Assembly (NCBI GenBank): GCA_032191485.1
Contig: JAVDOI010000003.1
Location: forward strand, 806,001 to 870,000
Direction of reading: 5' to 3'
DNA length: 64,000 nt
Origin: Leptoclinus maculatus
Taxonomy: Eukaryota; Chordata; Actinopteri; Perciformes; Stichaeidae
Below the pieces are notes generated by a model, which saw only the letters and a list, made by a program, of their open reading frames with translations, was not told the origin of the DNA and searched no databases. Position 1 is the first letter of the stretch. Each line of letters begins with the position of its first letter. A program made the position numbers and the translations under genes. Shown one piece after another: positions 9,798 to 20,452 of the stretch.

Positions 9798-11173
9798 CAG
9801 GGGTTCTTAACCTTTTTGACCTCGGGGCCCAACTTTTCAAGTACAAAGTGGCCCGGGGCCCATTCAAATATTAACACTGTATTGGTTTAACTAATTTATC
9901 TCACTCTTGGTTTGATTTGTATTCAATAACTATATTAAATCCACTTACAGTTTAACAAGCAAAACCCTTGTCAAATAAATGAGATGATACAATGTGATGA
10001 TCACAAAGAAGCAGTACATTGTATGGTTATGATAAGCTGCGAGTGGTAAGAGTAAATATTATGATCAGTGGTGGAATGTGACTAGTATATTTGCTTAAGT
10101 ACTGTATGTACAAATTCAAGGTACTTTACTTGAGTATTTCTATTTTATTCAACTTTGTACTTCCACTCCACTACATCTCAGAGGGAAATATTGTACTTTG
10201 TACTCCACTACATTTGTCTGGCAGCTTTAGTTACTTTGCACATTATAATTTGTCAAACCCTTCCTAACTACCCAAACTGAACAACAGAGAGTATAAAGGA
10301 GTTAAAATGAGCTCCACCTTAAACATCTGCAGCAGGAATAATGATCCAAACAAATATAAATATGTAATATCTATATAATAGTAAAACACTGACAGGAATC
10401 ATGTTTCTGTTAATTAGTACTTTTATTACTATCGTTTGTAGTCCAATGACCTCATGTTCTGTGTTTTAGTTCAGTGAAGGAGTGGCTGAAGTCAGGTTGA
10501 ATGTGTGAGGTGAGATGTGAAGGACAGCTGACAGGTGAAGTCAGTGAGAGGATCTGGATCTGGATCTGGATTAATTAAACTCCATCACGGAGAATGTTTG
10601 TTCACATATGTAGGTCGATCCAAAGAGAACCAACATCTTCTGAGCATGGTGCTTTAGCAGCTTAGCTACAAAGCCTCAGATGTCCGTGTCGCTCTGCATC
10701 ACCAACACATCCCAGGTAGCCAACATGACCTGGCCCAGCTCCGGAGTAAGCTCGGCATGCCGGAAGAAACACGTCGGGCCGAGTCCGGCTGAGACTGAAT
10801 GACGCCCCAGAATCGGGCCAAATACACCGGCCCGGTTCCGGCTGCCGACACTGTTATTATTGGGATTGCAGTGAGCCGCTGCTCGCACATCCACGAACGT
10901 ACTAACGTACGTAAATTGAGATAAAAGACAGCAGCAGTCGCCTTCAAAATAAAAGCAATGCAGCTGTATTCCGTGCATGATGTAGCTACAATTATTTACG
11001 TTTCATTCCTAATTTCCCATTGACGTCCCGCGGGCCGTACAATGCCCAGGTCTGACCTATGTGGTCCCGCGGCCCTCGCGGCCCACAGGTGGAAAACTGA
11101 AATTATTTTGCGGCCCTCTAGGTGGCGCTCGCGGCCCAATGGTGGGCCGCGGCCCCATGGTTAAGAATCACTG
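9798..11173. mobile_element. hAT family C element sharing its target duplication with hAT B
   Basis: It starts CAGGGGTTCTTAACC and ends GGTTAAGAATCACTG. CACTAGAC sits directly on each side (9790-9797 and 11174-11181). The ends are rich in GGGCCGCGGCCC, a frequent feature of this fish hAT group. No transposase domain was found. The interior includes the 10066-10260 dispersed repeat and a GC-rich stretch at 10700-10880 with recurring CCGGC and GGGCC words; a 100-codon open frame on the - strand there (10676-10978) has no recognised motif. Confidence 0.8.
10066..10260 (+). repeat. 5' half of a common fish MITE (CAGTGGTGGAATG family)
   Basis: It begins CAGTGGTGGAATGTGACTAG and carries the phrases AAGGTACTTTACTTGAGTATTT and GAGGGAAATATTGTACTTTGTACTCC, which I know as an abundant teleost repeat. 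Its other end is not present here; a 3'-half piece of the same family is at 17193-17330. It was probably inside hAT C before later deletions. Confidence 0.6.
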
Positions 11174-11181
11174 CACTAGAC

Positions 11182-12990
11182 TATATTTGCATGCGCTTAT
11201 TCTAAAAAAGAAAATATTTTGATTAAGCTGTTCACATGGCTAATGAAAATAAATATTCCACTAATATTCTTGTTTACATGCATACTCTGATTGACTGAAA
11301 ACGCCCCCATGTTGTATGACCTACGGCTAAGCCCTGTAAATAACATCAATTTCCCTAAAGGCTAATGCCATGGTTGTGCTCCCAAACTGGTACGTACATT
11401 GACGACCTGACATGTAGTAATTCTGTATATACTGTTGTTGGGAACGAAAGGAGCGTGTTTGGGTTATCAGCATTTAAGAAAACTAAATTATTGACACCAA
11501 TAGAATTATTAATGTCAGTAATATTATTAATGATTATTAATAATAACGGGGCACCACCCTGCGAACAGGGGCCAATAACCAAACGATAAACTAAGTTTCA
11601 TAATTAGTGTTCACTCACAATGTAAATAGTCTGAAAGTGAGATTCGTGGGATTTGTTGACAAAGGTAATGTAATGATACCATTTTTAACCTTTTAAATTG
11701 CTGCTTTTTTTCTAGTTGCCTGAATGATCCCTCATGCTTTAGGAGATATACTTTCAGGGACAGCTTCCAAGCAAGACCAGAGAAGCATTAGATCAACGTT
11801 GTTTCCTCCTCCTGTGAGGGCAAAGTAGAAATGTGAAATGTGCTCTGCAAAGAAAATGCAACTTTAGGCGGAACTTTGGGTAGAAATGTCTTATTTCTCT
11901 TTAGTCTTTTAAGCACAGAAGATCTAAATGTGTCATCAGTACTTAGTGTCTATAGAACACTGCACACAGAGGTGCGACTGGACCTTTTAGAAATCTGCAC
12001 AATCATTGAGAAGAGAGTGACACATTAATAAACAAGTAGCTTACAGTGGGAGCAGGTAGTTGACCTTTGTGGAACATGTCTGAGGGGAAGCTTTGGGACA
12101 CATAATCCTCGATTGAAGTGCGCTCGGCTGCTGCTACGCCTGTCTCTCTTCCTCTGGTCTCTCTGTGTCCGGGTGAGGAGCAGTAATTATCTGTAAACCC
12201 ATGTCAATGCCAGATCAAGGCAAAGTCTATTGTCAGGGATTACACGGTCAATACAGCAGCCCTCTGCACTGTCAATAACATCAAGGCTTCATCCTCCACC
12301 TGGACGGATGCCCGCGTGTGACAGGAGTCTGGCAACACTTCCAGTGGAAGAACCCAGATGAGGTCAGAAGAGGGAAACAGGCTCCCTGAATGCCTCAGAA
12401 CTTTAGAACGCAGATCAAGACGTTTTTCATCACCACTCAGTTGCAGCAATTTTCCAAATATATTTAGGGGAAAGATGCATGAAATGACATAGAACTACGA
12501 GTTGAGGGTTGAAGATTGAATCTGTAACACATTTTTTTTACTGGAAGAATATTAAAAGCTGCATATCAGCAAGTGCAGCTGCAGCAAATTCCAATGTAGT
12601 TATACATGTGAGTCCAAGGTACAAGTGACTAGTGTGAGGGAGTCAGCTGGAGAAATAAATGTACAAATATAAAATTCAACAATCCCCCAAAATTAAATTA
12701 GAACTCAATGTTCCTGTTAAAGCTATATGTAAACACAGCAAAGTTTGATTGGTGGTACAAGTTATATTAAGAAACAAATGTTATGTTTATCTCACAAAAC
12801 TGGGACGACGTGACTCAAGGTCTCTCATTATGGCGCGTGTGGATGCAGTGGCCGGTAGCTGAACTTTTCAACTCTTTTGTTTCAATTTGGTGTCGTTTCG
12901 TGTTTATTACTGGGCCACTTGTGATATTTGACAGAATACGCTCTTCAACACTGGAGAAGGAAGTGTGCATTAGATAAAGTGCAGCGGACC
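11182..12990. other. Gene-free stretch
   Basis: Only short open frames in conflicting frames are present (for example 11355-11589 on both strands), with no motif. The stretch at 12090-12450 is less AT-rich and could be conserved non-coding host DNA, but nothing in the sequence proves that. Confidence 0.5.
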
Positions 12991-13071
12991 TTGAGATGAT
13001 CAAGCCCACAGTTGACTGAGATGGAAGTTATACCACTACCCAGTCTGCTCCTGTCTGATGTCTTAACCTCC

Positions 13072-13266
13072 AGCAATGGGAGATCTGTGACTGTGGAACC
13101 CACGTCTTCACAGAGACCTGATTCCATCGTGGTATCTCTGCAGCAGGACAGAGAGCAGGACTCCGGCGGCTCGAGAGGAGGTGGACTCTGTGTTAACATC
13201 ATGATGCTTGGTGTACAAACACAGTCAAAGTTGATGGACAATGTTTTCCTCATGTCTAATTTTTAA
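13072..13266 (+). pseudogene. LINE endonuclease fragment
   Basis: The codons give RPDSIVV, then a DREQDSGGSRGGGLCV block. The DSG-x-SRGGGLC signature belongs to the AP-endonuclease of a fish LINE family, just ahead of the VDG part of the same domain. The VDG part is also present (GTCAAAGTTGATGGACAATG near 13227-13246) but in another frame, so a frameshift lies at about 13200. No reverse transcriptase of the same family follows here. It is a dead fragment with an open frame ending at 13266. Confidence 0.55.
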
Positions 13267-13870
13267 TGTTAAGATGTCGGCCATGTTGTTTTTGGTGCTG
13301 CCGTTTACATTCCTCCTGATGCAAATTCAGAATGTGCACAACAGCAATGCACTACTTTTCACAACTCTATTTAGTTGTTCAACCCTGTGTTGCATAATGA
13401 CAAAACATTATCCTTGAATCTTTGAAGCTTAAGAAATCTCCCCCAAATGTAATGTTTCCCCTTTTTTGTATTGCACATTGTTTAATATTTAATTGGCAAG
13501 TGTAGCCTGGTAAATCAGTCCATGGAAAAGTAATGTTTTAAAAAAAAGATTATAAAAAAAGAAAAGCTTGACTGGGATTTTCTTTGTATCAGGCTGTGAT
13601 TAAGTCAATATCTTTTGAAGCACTGCATTTAGGTTGACATTCTAATGTGTGAACACGTGTATATAATCTGTTAAGCAAATAATGTACCATTCATAATTAT
13701 TATGCTTATTATTATGTGTGTGTTTGAATGTGACAGTATCTTGTGGATTGCCATGGTTTCCTCCTTGTCCTCCTCCTAGCTCCTCACTCTTATTTATTTC
13801 CCATATGGGTTGGGATTACTGGGTTCTAATGAGAGACGTCCTGCCTCCTTATTTAAGTCCTTTTTAAATA
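13267..13870. other. Gene-free AT-rich stretch
   Basis: No coding potential or clear repeat was found apart from A- and T-runs. Near 13850-13875 there are two TATA-like phrases (TTATTTAAGTCC, TTTTTAAATAAAC) just before the GC-rich minisatellite. Confidence 0.5.
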
Positions 13871-13879
13871 AACGGCAGG

Positions 13880-14090
13880 AACCTCCGAGCCACTGGAACT
13901 GGAAACCGCTGCGGCTCGGAGGCGGCCGGAACTGGAGGTCGCGGCGGCGGCGGCTCAAACTGGAGGTCGCTGCATCGCGGAGGCTGCAGGAACTGGAACC
14001 CGCTGCGGCTCGGAGGCAGCAGCGGCAGGAACTGGAGGTCTATGCGGCTCGGAGGCGGCAGCGTCAGGAACTGGAGCTCGGCGGCGACTG
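13880..14090 (+). repeat. GC-rich imperfect minisatellite (GGAACTGGA units)
   Basis: Units of roughly 30-42 bp begin GGAACTGGA(G/A) and continue with GCTGCGGCTCGGAGGC(A/G)GC. At least six units are visible. They keep one frame open (13810-14091, 93 codons) giving Arg-, Glu-, Leu- and Ala-rich repeats such as RRQQRQELE. The frame has an ATG at 13815 but no known domain, and the open frame on the other strand comes from the same repeat. TATA-like sequence lies just upstream, so transcription is possible but unproven. Confidence 0.7.
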
Positions 14091-14369
14091 ATAGGTGAGA
14101 GATGGAAAAACAGGATAATGGTGGCAGAGCTGTGACATTTTCTCTCCTCTTTGAAGGAGTGAGGAACACTTCTTTATTACTACGCACAAGGGATTTTACC
14201 AATGTTTTATAAACGGCAGAACTTTTCTGAGTAGAATTGTTGTGAAATTGTGAAAACATGCACCATTGAAAAAAACAACTGTAAAGGCAAAATGTGCCCC
14301 ATAGGTCAGTAGAGATTTAAAAACACTTATGGTGCAACGAAATGAGGCAAAAAAAGCGGCTGAACTTAC

Positions 14370-16440
14370 TGTCTGATAGGAAAATGTACTGTCAATTAAG
14401 AAATCAGGTAACTAAACTGAACAGAGTAAAATTAATGACTCAAAGAATGACGGAAAAAAACTATGGAAAATTATGAATGATATAAGTCATCACATCAAGC
14501 AAAGCCTAACATAATAAATAATGTTACTTTCCTAACCAAACCAGTAGAGATTGCCAATTACTTCAATAATTACTTCATGAGTAAAGTTGATAATCTCAGA
14601 AATAACTTGACACCCACTGATGGCTCCTCCTCATGCACACTAATTGAAAATTATATGACGAAGGATAAAAACTGCCAATTTGATTTTGTGCAGGTTACTT
14701 CCCCTGACATTGAGAGCATGTTGTTGTCTCTGCCTACTGATAAACTGACTGGTATAGACCATCTAGATGGTAAACTGTTGCGATTTGCTTTTGATCACGT
14801 ATCTATTCCAATATGTCACATCTTCAACAAATGCTTAATGTACGGTGTATGCCCAAAGGTCTGGAAAGTGGCGAAGGTGATTTCAATACCAAAGGACAAG
14901 AAATAAGCCTTCACATGTATAAATAGCCGTCTAATTAGTATACTCCCCATTTTGAGCAAATTATTAGAGAAAATCGTTTTCAAACAAATGCAGGATTATT
15001 TTATTCTGAATAAACTCATTGCTTGTTCCCAGCATGCATACAGACAGAGTCACTCAACAGCAACTGCCCTTGCCCAGCTAACTGATGACTGGCTGATACA
15101 GATGGACAATAAGAAAATGGTCGGCACAGTCCTGCTTGACTTCAGTGCTGCATTTGATGTAATAGACCATGATATTATGATTACTAAACTTAAAAGTTAT
15201 GGATTCAGCATTATGGCACTCTCTTGGATGGTTAGTTATCTTTCTGAGAAATCGCAAAGAGTCTTTTATAACGGTAGTTTATCTGACTGTAGATACGTTA
15301 GCTGTGGGGTTCCACAAGGAAGTTGCTTAGGCCCCTTACTCTTTTCTATTTTCACAAACGATCTCCCTTTGTCAATTAAGAATGCCAAAATGGTAATGTT
15401 TGCAGATGACACGACACTGTATAGCACTGCTTCAAACTAACAGGAACTTGCAACCATTCTGAATCAGGATCTAGAGAGAGTGTCTGATTGGGTGAAAGGG
15501 AACAAACTAGCCCTGACCATTTCTAAAACTTAAAGTATTGTGTTTGGCTCAAGGAATATGCTTAAAGGTGACACACAGCTTCACCTGTCAATGTCAGGTT
15601 CGGCAATAGAACAGGTCAAGAAGACTAAACTACTGGGTGTAGTGTTGGACGAACAGTTGTCGTGGTCTGAGCACATTGACGGCATTGTCACTAAAATGGG
15701 AAGGGGCATAGCTATGACTAGAAAGTGCTTTGCTTATTTAACACTATTATTTGTCAAGTGTTAAAGTCCTTGGTCTTTTGTCACCTGCTATACTGTCCAT
15801 TCATATGGTCAGCAGCAACTAAGAAGGACATAAATAAACTACAACTGGTTCAAAACCGAGCTGCCAGATGAGCATTCCAGTGTTCAACGAGAACTAATAC
15901 AGCATATATGCACTCTCGCCTGTCATGGTTCTCAGTGGAAATTAAACTCCACTATAGCCTTCTCATGTTTTTCAGAAACGTAGTATTTAATCAGACACCT
16001 GGATATTTCTTCAATCAGTTACAATACACATGTAACAGACATAACCATCACAGAAGGAATGCTAGCTCAGGTCACTTGATACCTCCAACCCCAAGAACTA
16101 ACCTCCTCAAACGTACAGTTATTTTTCGTGCAATTACTGCTTGGAACTTACTACCTCCTCATATAACTCATACAGGTAATAATCTGTCATTTAAAAAACT
16201 TTTGTAGTCTCCTGATCCTTCTTTGTAGAAATGATGGATGCACTGTGTATATATGGTCGGTTATGACAATATACATCCTAGTCTTTGACTGCACTATGTA
16301 TCTGACTGTACTATTTTTATTTTTTATTATTTTTATTATTCTGATTGTACTATTTTTAACTGTTTGTTTCAGGTCATGTTTTGCACGTTTTGTATGTATT
16401 ACGTTTTGTCCTTTCTGTGGACCACAGGAGGATTAGTTAA
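14370..16440 (+). mobile_element. Degenerate LINE (jockey-superfamily type), 5' truncated
   Basis: Coding remnants run from about 14370 (LRNQVTKLNR-like codons) through a full set of RT motifs to 16207, followed by a short 3' region to about 16440 ending near CTTTCTGTGGACCACAGGAGGA. It is a different LINE family from the L2 at the left edge and much older, judging by its many lesions. The exact clade was not determined. Confidence 0.75.
14577..16207 (+). pseudogene. LINE reverse transcriptase pseudogene
   Basis: The first part is in one frame with stops at 14904-14906, 15438-15440 and 15531-15533. A frameshift near 15745-15760 moves it to another frame, which has a TGA at 15869-15871 where Arg is expected (a CpG-type change). 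Recognisable blocks are the SILPILSKLLEKIV finger motif after the first stop, QHAYR/HST, motif A LLDFSAAFDVIDH, GVPQGSCLGP, motif C FADD (15402-15410 covers ADD), the KLLGVVLD block and a C-terminal ITAWNLLPPH segment. The lesions rule out function. No endonuclease is present, so the copy is 5' truncated. Confidence 0.85.
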
Positions 16441-16485
16441 TGAAGTAAACTAAACTTCCACTGCATGTATTTAACCACTGGTTAC

Positions 16486-16770
16486 TTAAAGGCACAGTGT
16501 GTGGCATTTAGGAGGATCCATTGGCAGAAATGGAATATAATATGAATATGTTTGTTTTCTTCAGTGTCTAATCATCTGAAAATAAGAATTGTGTTTTTGT
16601 TACCTTAGAATGAGCCGTTTATATCTACATACAGGTCCTGTTCACGGAGCTTGCTGCCATGTTTCTACAGTAGCCCAGAACTGACAAACCAAACACTGGA
16701 AGTTTCAGTTGATTGCAATCTGAAACTTCACCACTAGATGCCCCCAAAATCCTACATACTGCATCTTTTA
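16486..16770 (-). mobile_element. MITE (AAGGTGCAGTGTGTAGGATTT family)
   Basis: Ends are TTAAAGGCACAGTGTGTGGCATTT and AAAATCCTACATACTGCATCTTTTA, an inverted pair. The interior includes CATGTTTCTACAGTAGCCCAGAAC, familiar from an abundant fish MITE. A second, truncated copy lies at 62185-62385. Confidence 0.7.
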
Positions 16771-16830
16771 GAGTTTCCTCCAAAACGTTGGATAATCTTA
16801 TCAAATACAATAGATATTTAAAGATTAAAC

Positions 16831-17040
16831 CAGTGGTTTTCAACCCGCACAGACAAATGTATTTGAGTGGTTAGCAGTTCCACCAAAGAGACATTTCCCC
16901 TCTGAACTTCTGACATGGTTTAATTTTAAGCCCCAAGACGGTGAAATGATGCACCATTTTTCCCATTAATCATCTCACAACCCCTCAGATTTATTTGGTG
17001 ACCCTTTGGAGGTGCCTGACTCCTAGGTTGGGAACCACTG
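16831..17040. mobile_element. Short hAT MITE
   Basis: Termini CAGTGGTTTTCAACCC and GGTTGGGAACCACTG are inverted repeats of hAT type. The flanking octamers GATTAAAC (16823-16830) and AACTAAAC (17041-17048) agree at six of eight positions, fitting a decayed 8-bp duplication. At 210 bp it has no coding capacity. Confidence 0.7.
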
Positions 17041-17192
17041 AACTAAACTTGGTTGCTCTGTATGAAGTAGTTCAACGTAGCTCCACCTCAAATAGCTCCA
17101 ACAATAAAATTCTGCTTACACATTGATGTATTAATAATCTAATGTCTTGTAGAACAATATATCAGTCACAGGGGACATTTTTCTGCACAACC

Positions 17193-17330
17193 AGTACTTC
17201 TGCTTTAGACACTTTAAGTACATTCCACTAACAATACTTCTGTAATTGGACTTTTAATGGTAAAGGAGGTTTTTTTACATTGCTTTGTTAGTACTCTTAA
17301 GTAAATGATCTGAAGTTCTTAAGGCCCAAA
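17193..17330 (+). repeat. 3'-half fragment of the CAGTGGTGGAATG MITE family
   Basis: The phrases ACACTTTAAGTACATTCCAC, ATACTTCTGTAATTGGACTTTTA and GTACTCTTAAGTAAATGATCTGAA correspond to the second half of the family seen at 10066. The terminal inverted repeat is lost. Confidence 0.5.
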
Positions 17331-17439
17331 TGTTGGGAATAAAGAGAGTACAAGAGCTCGCTACGAAAAGTAAAGCACTATAATTCCTATACAACCCACG
17401 TAATCGTGAGCCAGGACATGCAGGTCTGCCTCTAAGGGA

Positions 17440-17760
17440 GTCAGCTGATATAGTATAAAGGGTGACAAAGGGTGGATGCTGGTGTGGATGGACGAGTCAA
17501 ACAAACATGACATTTACCCAGGAAACCAAAGTCAACGTTGACTCATTTTACCTTAATGTTGTTACATAACTTACATACTTATTTCAACCCAAACCACGAT
17601 CATTTTCTAAACCAAGTAGTTTTGTTGCCTAAATGCTGAAGAGGGGTGCACAGGTGCACTGATAGCTCATGTTGCTGGACATTCGTAGAACACACGGAAA
17701 TGAACAAGTCATTTTTTCATGAGCTATCATACGACCTGTTGTATGAAGATATGTTGTGTA
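17440..17760. repeat. Dispersed repeat, TTCGTAGGAAAAC family, degraded
   Basis: It contains TATAAAGGGTGACAAAGG, GGACGAGTCAAACAAACATGACA, AACCCAAACCACGATC and ATGAGCTATCATACGACCTGTTGTATGA. Parts of the same set recur at 20338, 22283, 31470, 34828, 44066, 45410 and 53640 in both orientations. No ends or coding sequence could be defined; it may be an old DNA transposon. Confidence 0.45.
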
Positions 17761-18259
17761 GAAAGATTGTAGAAAAATATGAAAGCATAAAAGTATAACT
17801 ATTATAACCTGTAACTCTTTTGATTTCAAAGTATAACCATCACCACATATAGCTTGTTTACACTTTTTATAACCATCATAATATGAACTGTTTTATTTTA
17901 TGATAGACGTGATTAACCATATAAACTGCAGACATGCCTTATATAAAATAGTCACTCCAAACTTTTAGAATCCTTCCTCTTCTGAACAGGATCAAACCAG
18001 TTACAACCAGTACATTCTGTGTCAGCTCTAGAGAGAGGAGGACTCATGTGTGAGTGACTCATGAAATGAAGGAGGTGCCAGCCTTAGATCAGCATAAAAA
18101 GCAGCAGAAAAACTGTGAGATTTGGGCTTCTCCCCCAACGAGAGAATGGGATAGTGTGAGGAATTTAAGTTTTGAAGCGCTCCAAATTATGGATATTATG
18201 TGTTACAGTGTATTTACTTGTAGGAGTCTGGTCATTTCATGTATTAAGTGTCTGTGTGA
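17761..18259. other. Gene-free AT-rich stretch
   Basis: I see no convincing coding frame, RNA gene or element end here. A short open frame from 18054 has no recognisable motif. Confidence 0.5.
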
Positions 18260-18571
18260 TCAGGTTGAGGAATGTGCTGGAGCGGGGGTTAGAAGAAGTG
18301 GCTGGCTGAGGTGTTGGAGTGGAACAATGGGTCAACAGCCAGGAGGGGCTTACTGTACTTCAGCCAATCGAGGGAGCTGATCGATGACCTGAGGAATGTA
18401 ACTTTGGAGGGACAAAGGATCTTCGAATTGGGAAAGAACCTCAGTCCTTCTCCTGACCATGAGGCAGACAACAGTCTGTCGTGTGGCCCGGACGGGGCCT
18501 CACTTTATATATATATGATTAATAGTTTGATTCGGTTTGTAACTGTTTGTAACTGCATTTGCTTTTATTAG
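18260..18571 (+). other. Unrecognised open frame
   Basis: Codons from about 18300 give LAEVLEWNNGSTARRG, then SRELIDDLRNVTLEGQRIFE and GKNLSPSPDHEAD before drifting into AT-rich sequence. The composition looks protein-like, with a possible helical Leu/Glu/Arg segment, but I do not recognise a family and no good start or splice signals frame it. It may be debris of a retroelement whose neighbour is the solo LTR at 18655. It could equally be chance. Confidence 0.2.
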
Positions 18572-18654
18572 TATATTAAATTCCTTTTGATTTAAACTTC
18601 GACCAGCTGATTCGGCCCTGCTTGCTGATGGAAGAGGGAGAGCAAGGGGGGGGC

Positions 18655-19026
18655 TGTCACGGGGCATGATGGAGGACTCAAACGCAGACCAAGAAGAGTA
18701 GCGTGAAGGTGGTATTTATTGAACTAAAACAGGAAACGTTGCCAGAACACAACAGGGGATCCACAGACAAGAGACGAGGGGGAAAATCCAGCAGGAACGA
18801 GAGGGGGCAGGCAGACGGGAAAACTGGGATTAGGACGAGCAAAACGGGCGGGTAGACATGAAGCAATGATCTGGCAATGAGTGCGTGTGTGACTGGGGTT
18901 TAAATAGTGGCTAGAACAGGTGAGGGGAGTTGTGCTGATTGAGGAGTGCTTTATTAATGATCAGAGGCAGGTGAAGGGAGTGGCTGACAGGTAGAGTGAC
19001 ACAGAACACAGAGCCTAATCGTGACA
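18655..19026 (-). mobile_element. Solo LTR, family 1, perfect 5-bp duplication
   Basis: On the - strand it reads TGTCACGATTAGGCTCTGTG ... CATGCCCCGTGACA, with TG...CA ends, 372 bp. GGGGC flanks it at 18650-18654 and 19027-19031. A TATA-like ACTATTTAAAC and an AATAAA near the right places of an LTR promoter and polyadenylation site are present on the - strand. Homologous copies are at 23847-27822 (interrupted), 56125-56550 and, in opposite orientation, 60541-60968. No internal retroelement coding region is attached. Gypsy or retroviral origin cannot be decided from the LTR alone. Confidence 0.8.
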
Positions 19027-19119
19027 GGGGCTGCTTCTTCTCCTATGTGGGCCTCTTCTCCTCTCTTTGAGAAATTTTGAACATAACAATAGACTTCTTA
19101 CCCACTCTAAAGGGAACGG

Positions 19120-19235
19120 AAGACCCTTTAGGGGTCTTACCCCCTCAGAGATGGCCAAAATAAGACCCTTTTATATACCCAAAATAAGACCCTTTTTCTG
19201 TCTTACCCACTTAGGAGGACAGAAGACCCTTTTGC
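19120..19235 (+). repeat. Four AAGACCCTTT repeats with irregular spacing
   Basis: AAGACCCTTT occurs four times between about 19130 and 19235 (contexts GGAAGACCCTTTA, ATAAGACCCTTTTAT, ATAAGACCCTTTTTC, AGAAGACCCTTTTG), at spacings of about 24-37 bases. TCTTACCC phrases alternate with them (after 19096, 19134 and 19199). No protein reading explains the pattern. Confidence 0.55.
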
Positions 19236-19734
19236 TATCAGAGGACAGCATAAAAAGGAGATAGACCCACCAAAAAAGTAGGAATGACTGAGAGCCTGCA
19301 CTGACAGGAGAACAGCAGAGAGAAGAAGAAGGGGGGCCTTTTCCCCCCAACTAGTGGCTTATACCTCATAGCAAAATCAGTGAAAGCTGACAAAGAGGAG
19401 AACTTATTAAAATAGGAGTGTTCAAATGAGTTATTGTAGCCACTGTGACTGTTTCATTGAATTGAAATTGTTTAATGTGATTATTGTGTGAAAACCTGAA
19501 ATAAAAACACAGCCTTACATTTAGTAAGTGTCTGAAACCAAAAAAGTATTCGGGTCCTTTAAAACAATGTAACTCTCTTCCCCTGTCCGTTAACGGTGTG
19601 ATAAGATGTAACGACTGAAACATGCAGAGGAGCTTAAGGTAAGTTCCCTGGGTGAAGACTTGGCAGTGTTAGTCATAAATGGTGAGAATGTTCACAATAG
19701 GCAATAGTAAAGTATAGACGATGTACATAACTAT
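19236..19734. other. Gene-free stretch
   Basis: I find no gene or defined element end. A purine-rich patch (GAGAAGAAGAAGGGGGGCC) lies at about 19320-19340, and the rest is AT-rich. Confidence 0.5.
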
Positions 19735-19995
19735 TACATACCGGGTGTTAGGGTTACATCCTATTGAGAGCGCCTAGGGCATTAGTCGTAAAAGACTTTC
19801 AAAAAGACAATTCTTTCCGAAATCCTAACTATTTAGCTACGGGGTGAGATAAAAGGCCGAAGGTGTTGTCCCGACACCTCAAAGAGGAAAACATAACCTC
19901 GCAGGTGGGACAGCCGACGGAGTAACCACCGTGTTAGGTGCGAAAGACTTCCCCGCCTAGAAACGGGGCAGGAGCCGCTCACGCTACAGTTGACA
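19735..19995 (+). other. Unexplained hairpin-rich block
   Basis: This block is more GC-rich than its surroundings and holds two perfect short hairpins: AGGTGT-loop-ACACCT at 19861-19879 and CCCCG-loop-CGGGG at 19951-19968. The phrase TTAGTCGTAAAAGACTTT (about 19782-19799) is echoed by TTAGGTGCGAAAGACTTCC (about 19934-19952). It could be a fragment of a structured RNA or of a retroelement leader; I recognise neither. No coding frame fits. Confidence 0.3.
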
Positions 19996-20337
19996 CATTA
20001 TACCAGTTTTGGTTAGTTAGGGAAATGGCATATTTATTTAGTTTTTGTGCAAACCCATCATTTATACATCTGGTCTTCCATCTTTGCATTTGTGCTTTTG
20101 TCCCTCTGCACTCTCACACACAAAGAATGATCACAGTTTTGTTCGATTGCAAAGTAAAAATAGTCATGTTAATTAATTCTGATCATTTTAAAATGTTCAC
20201 AGTTGTTAAATTGAATAAGTAACTTTAATGACACAGCTGATCGGGTTGAGGATGGATAGTGAATATATAGTGAGGTATCCAGATCCATGAGACCCTGAAG
20301 GATGCTGCTGTTTGTGACTTCTGTTCATTTATTCTGA

Positions 20338-20452
20338 CTGTATGCATGTAACGAGCGGAAATTGACATGTGTTGCTGACTTTCGTAGGAAAACGTACGAA
20401 AAATGAAGAGTAACTTTTCGTGGGATATCATACGAACCGTTGTATGAGGAAA
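20338..20452 (+). repeat. Dispersed repeat, TTCGTAGGAAAAC family
   Basis: It holds TGTATGCATGTAACGAGCGG, GTTGCTGACTTTCGTAGGAAAAC and ATCATACGAACCGTTGTATGAG, the best preserved core of this family in the window. Confidence 0.55.

Noticed and set aside
11355..11589. Open frames on both strands over the same bases
   Set aside because: Neither has a motif, and mutual overlap with AT-rich sequence points to chance.
12945..13253. 102-codon frame on the - strand
   Set aside because: It is the shadow of the LINE endonuclease fragment read on the + strand.
19735..19995. Possible hammerhead ribozyme (GTGCGAAAGAC phrase)
   Set aside because: The CTGATGA core is absent and the stems do not fit a hammerhead.
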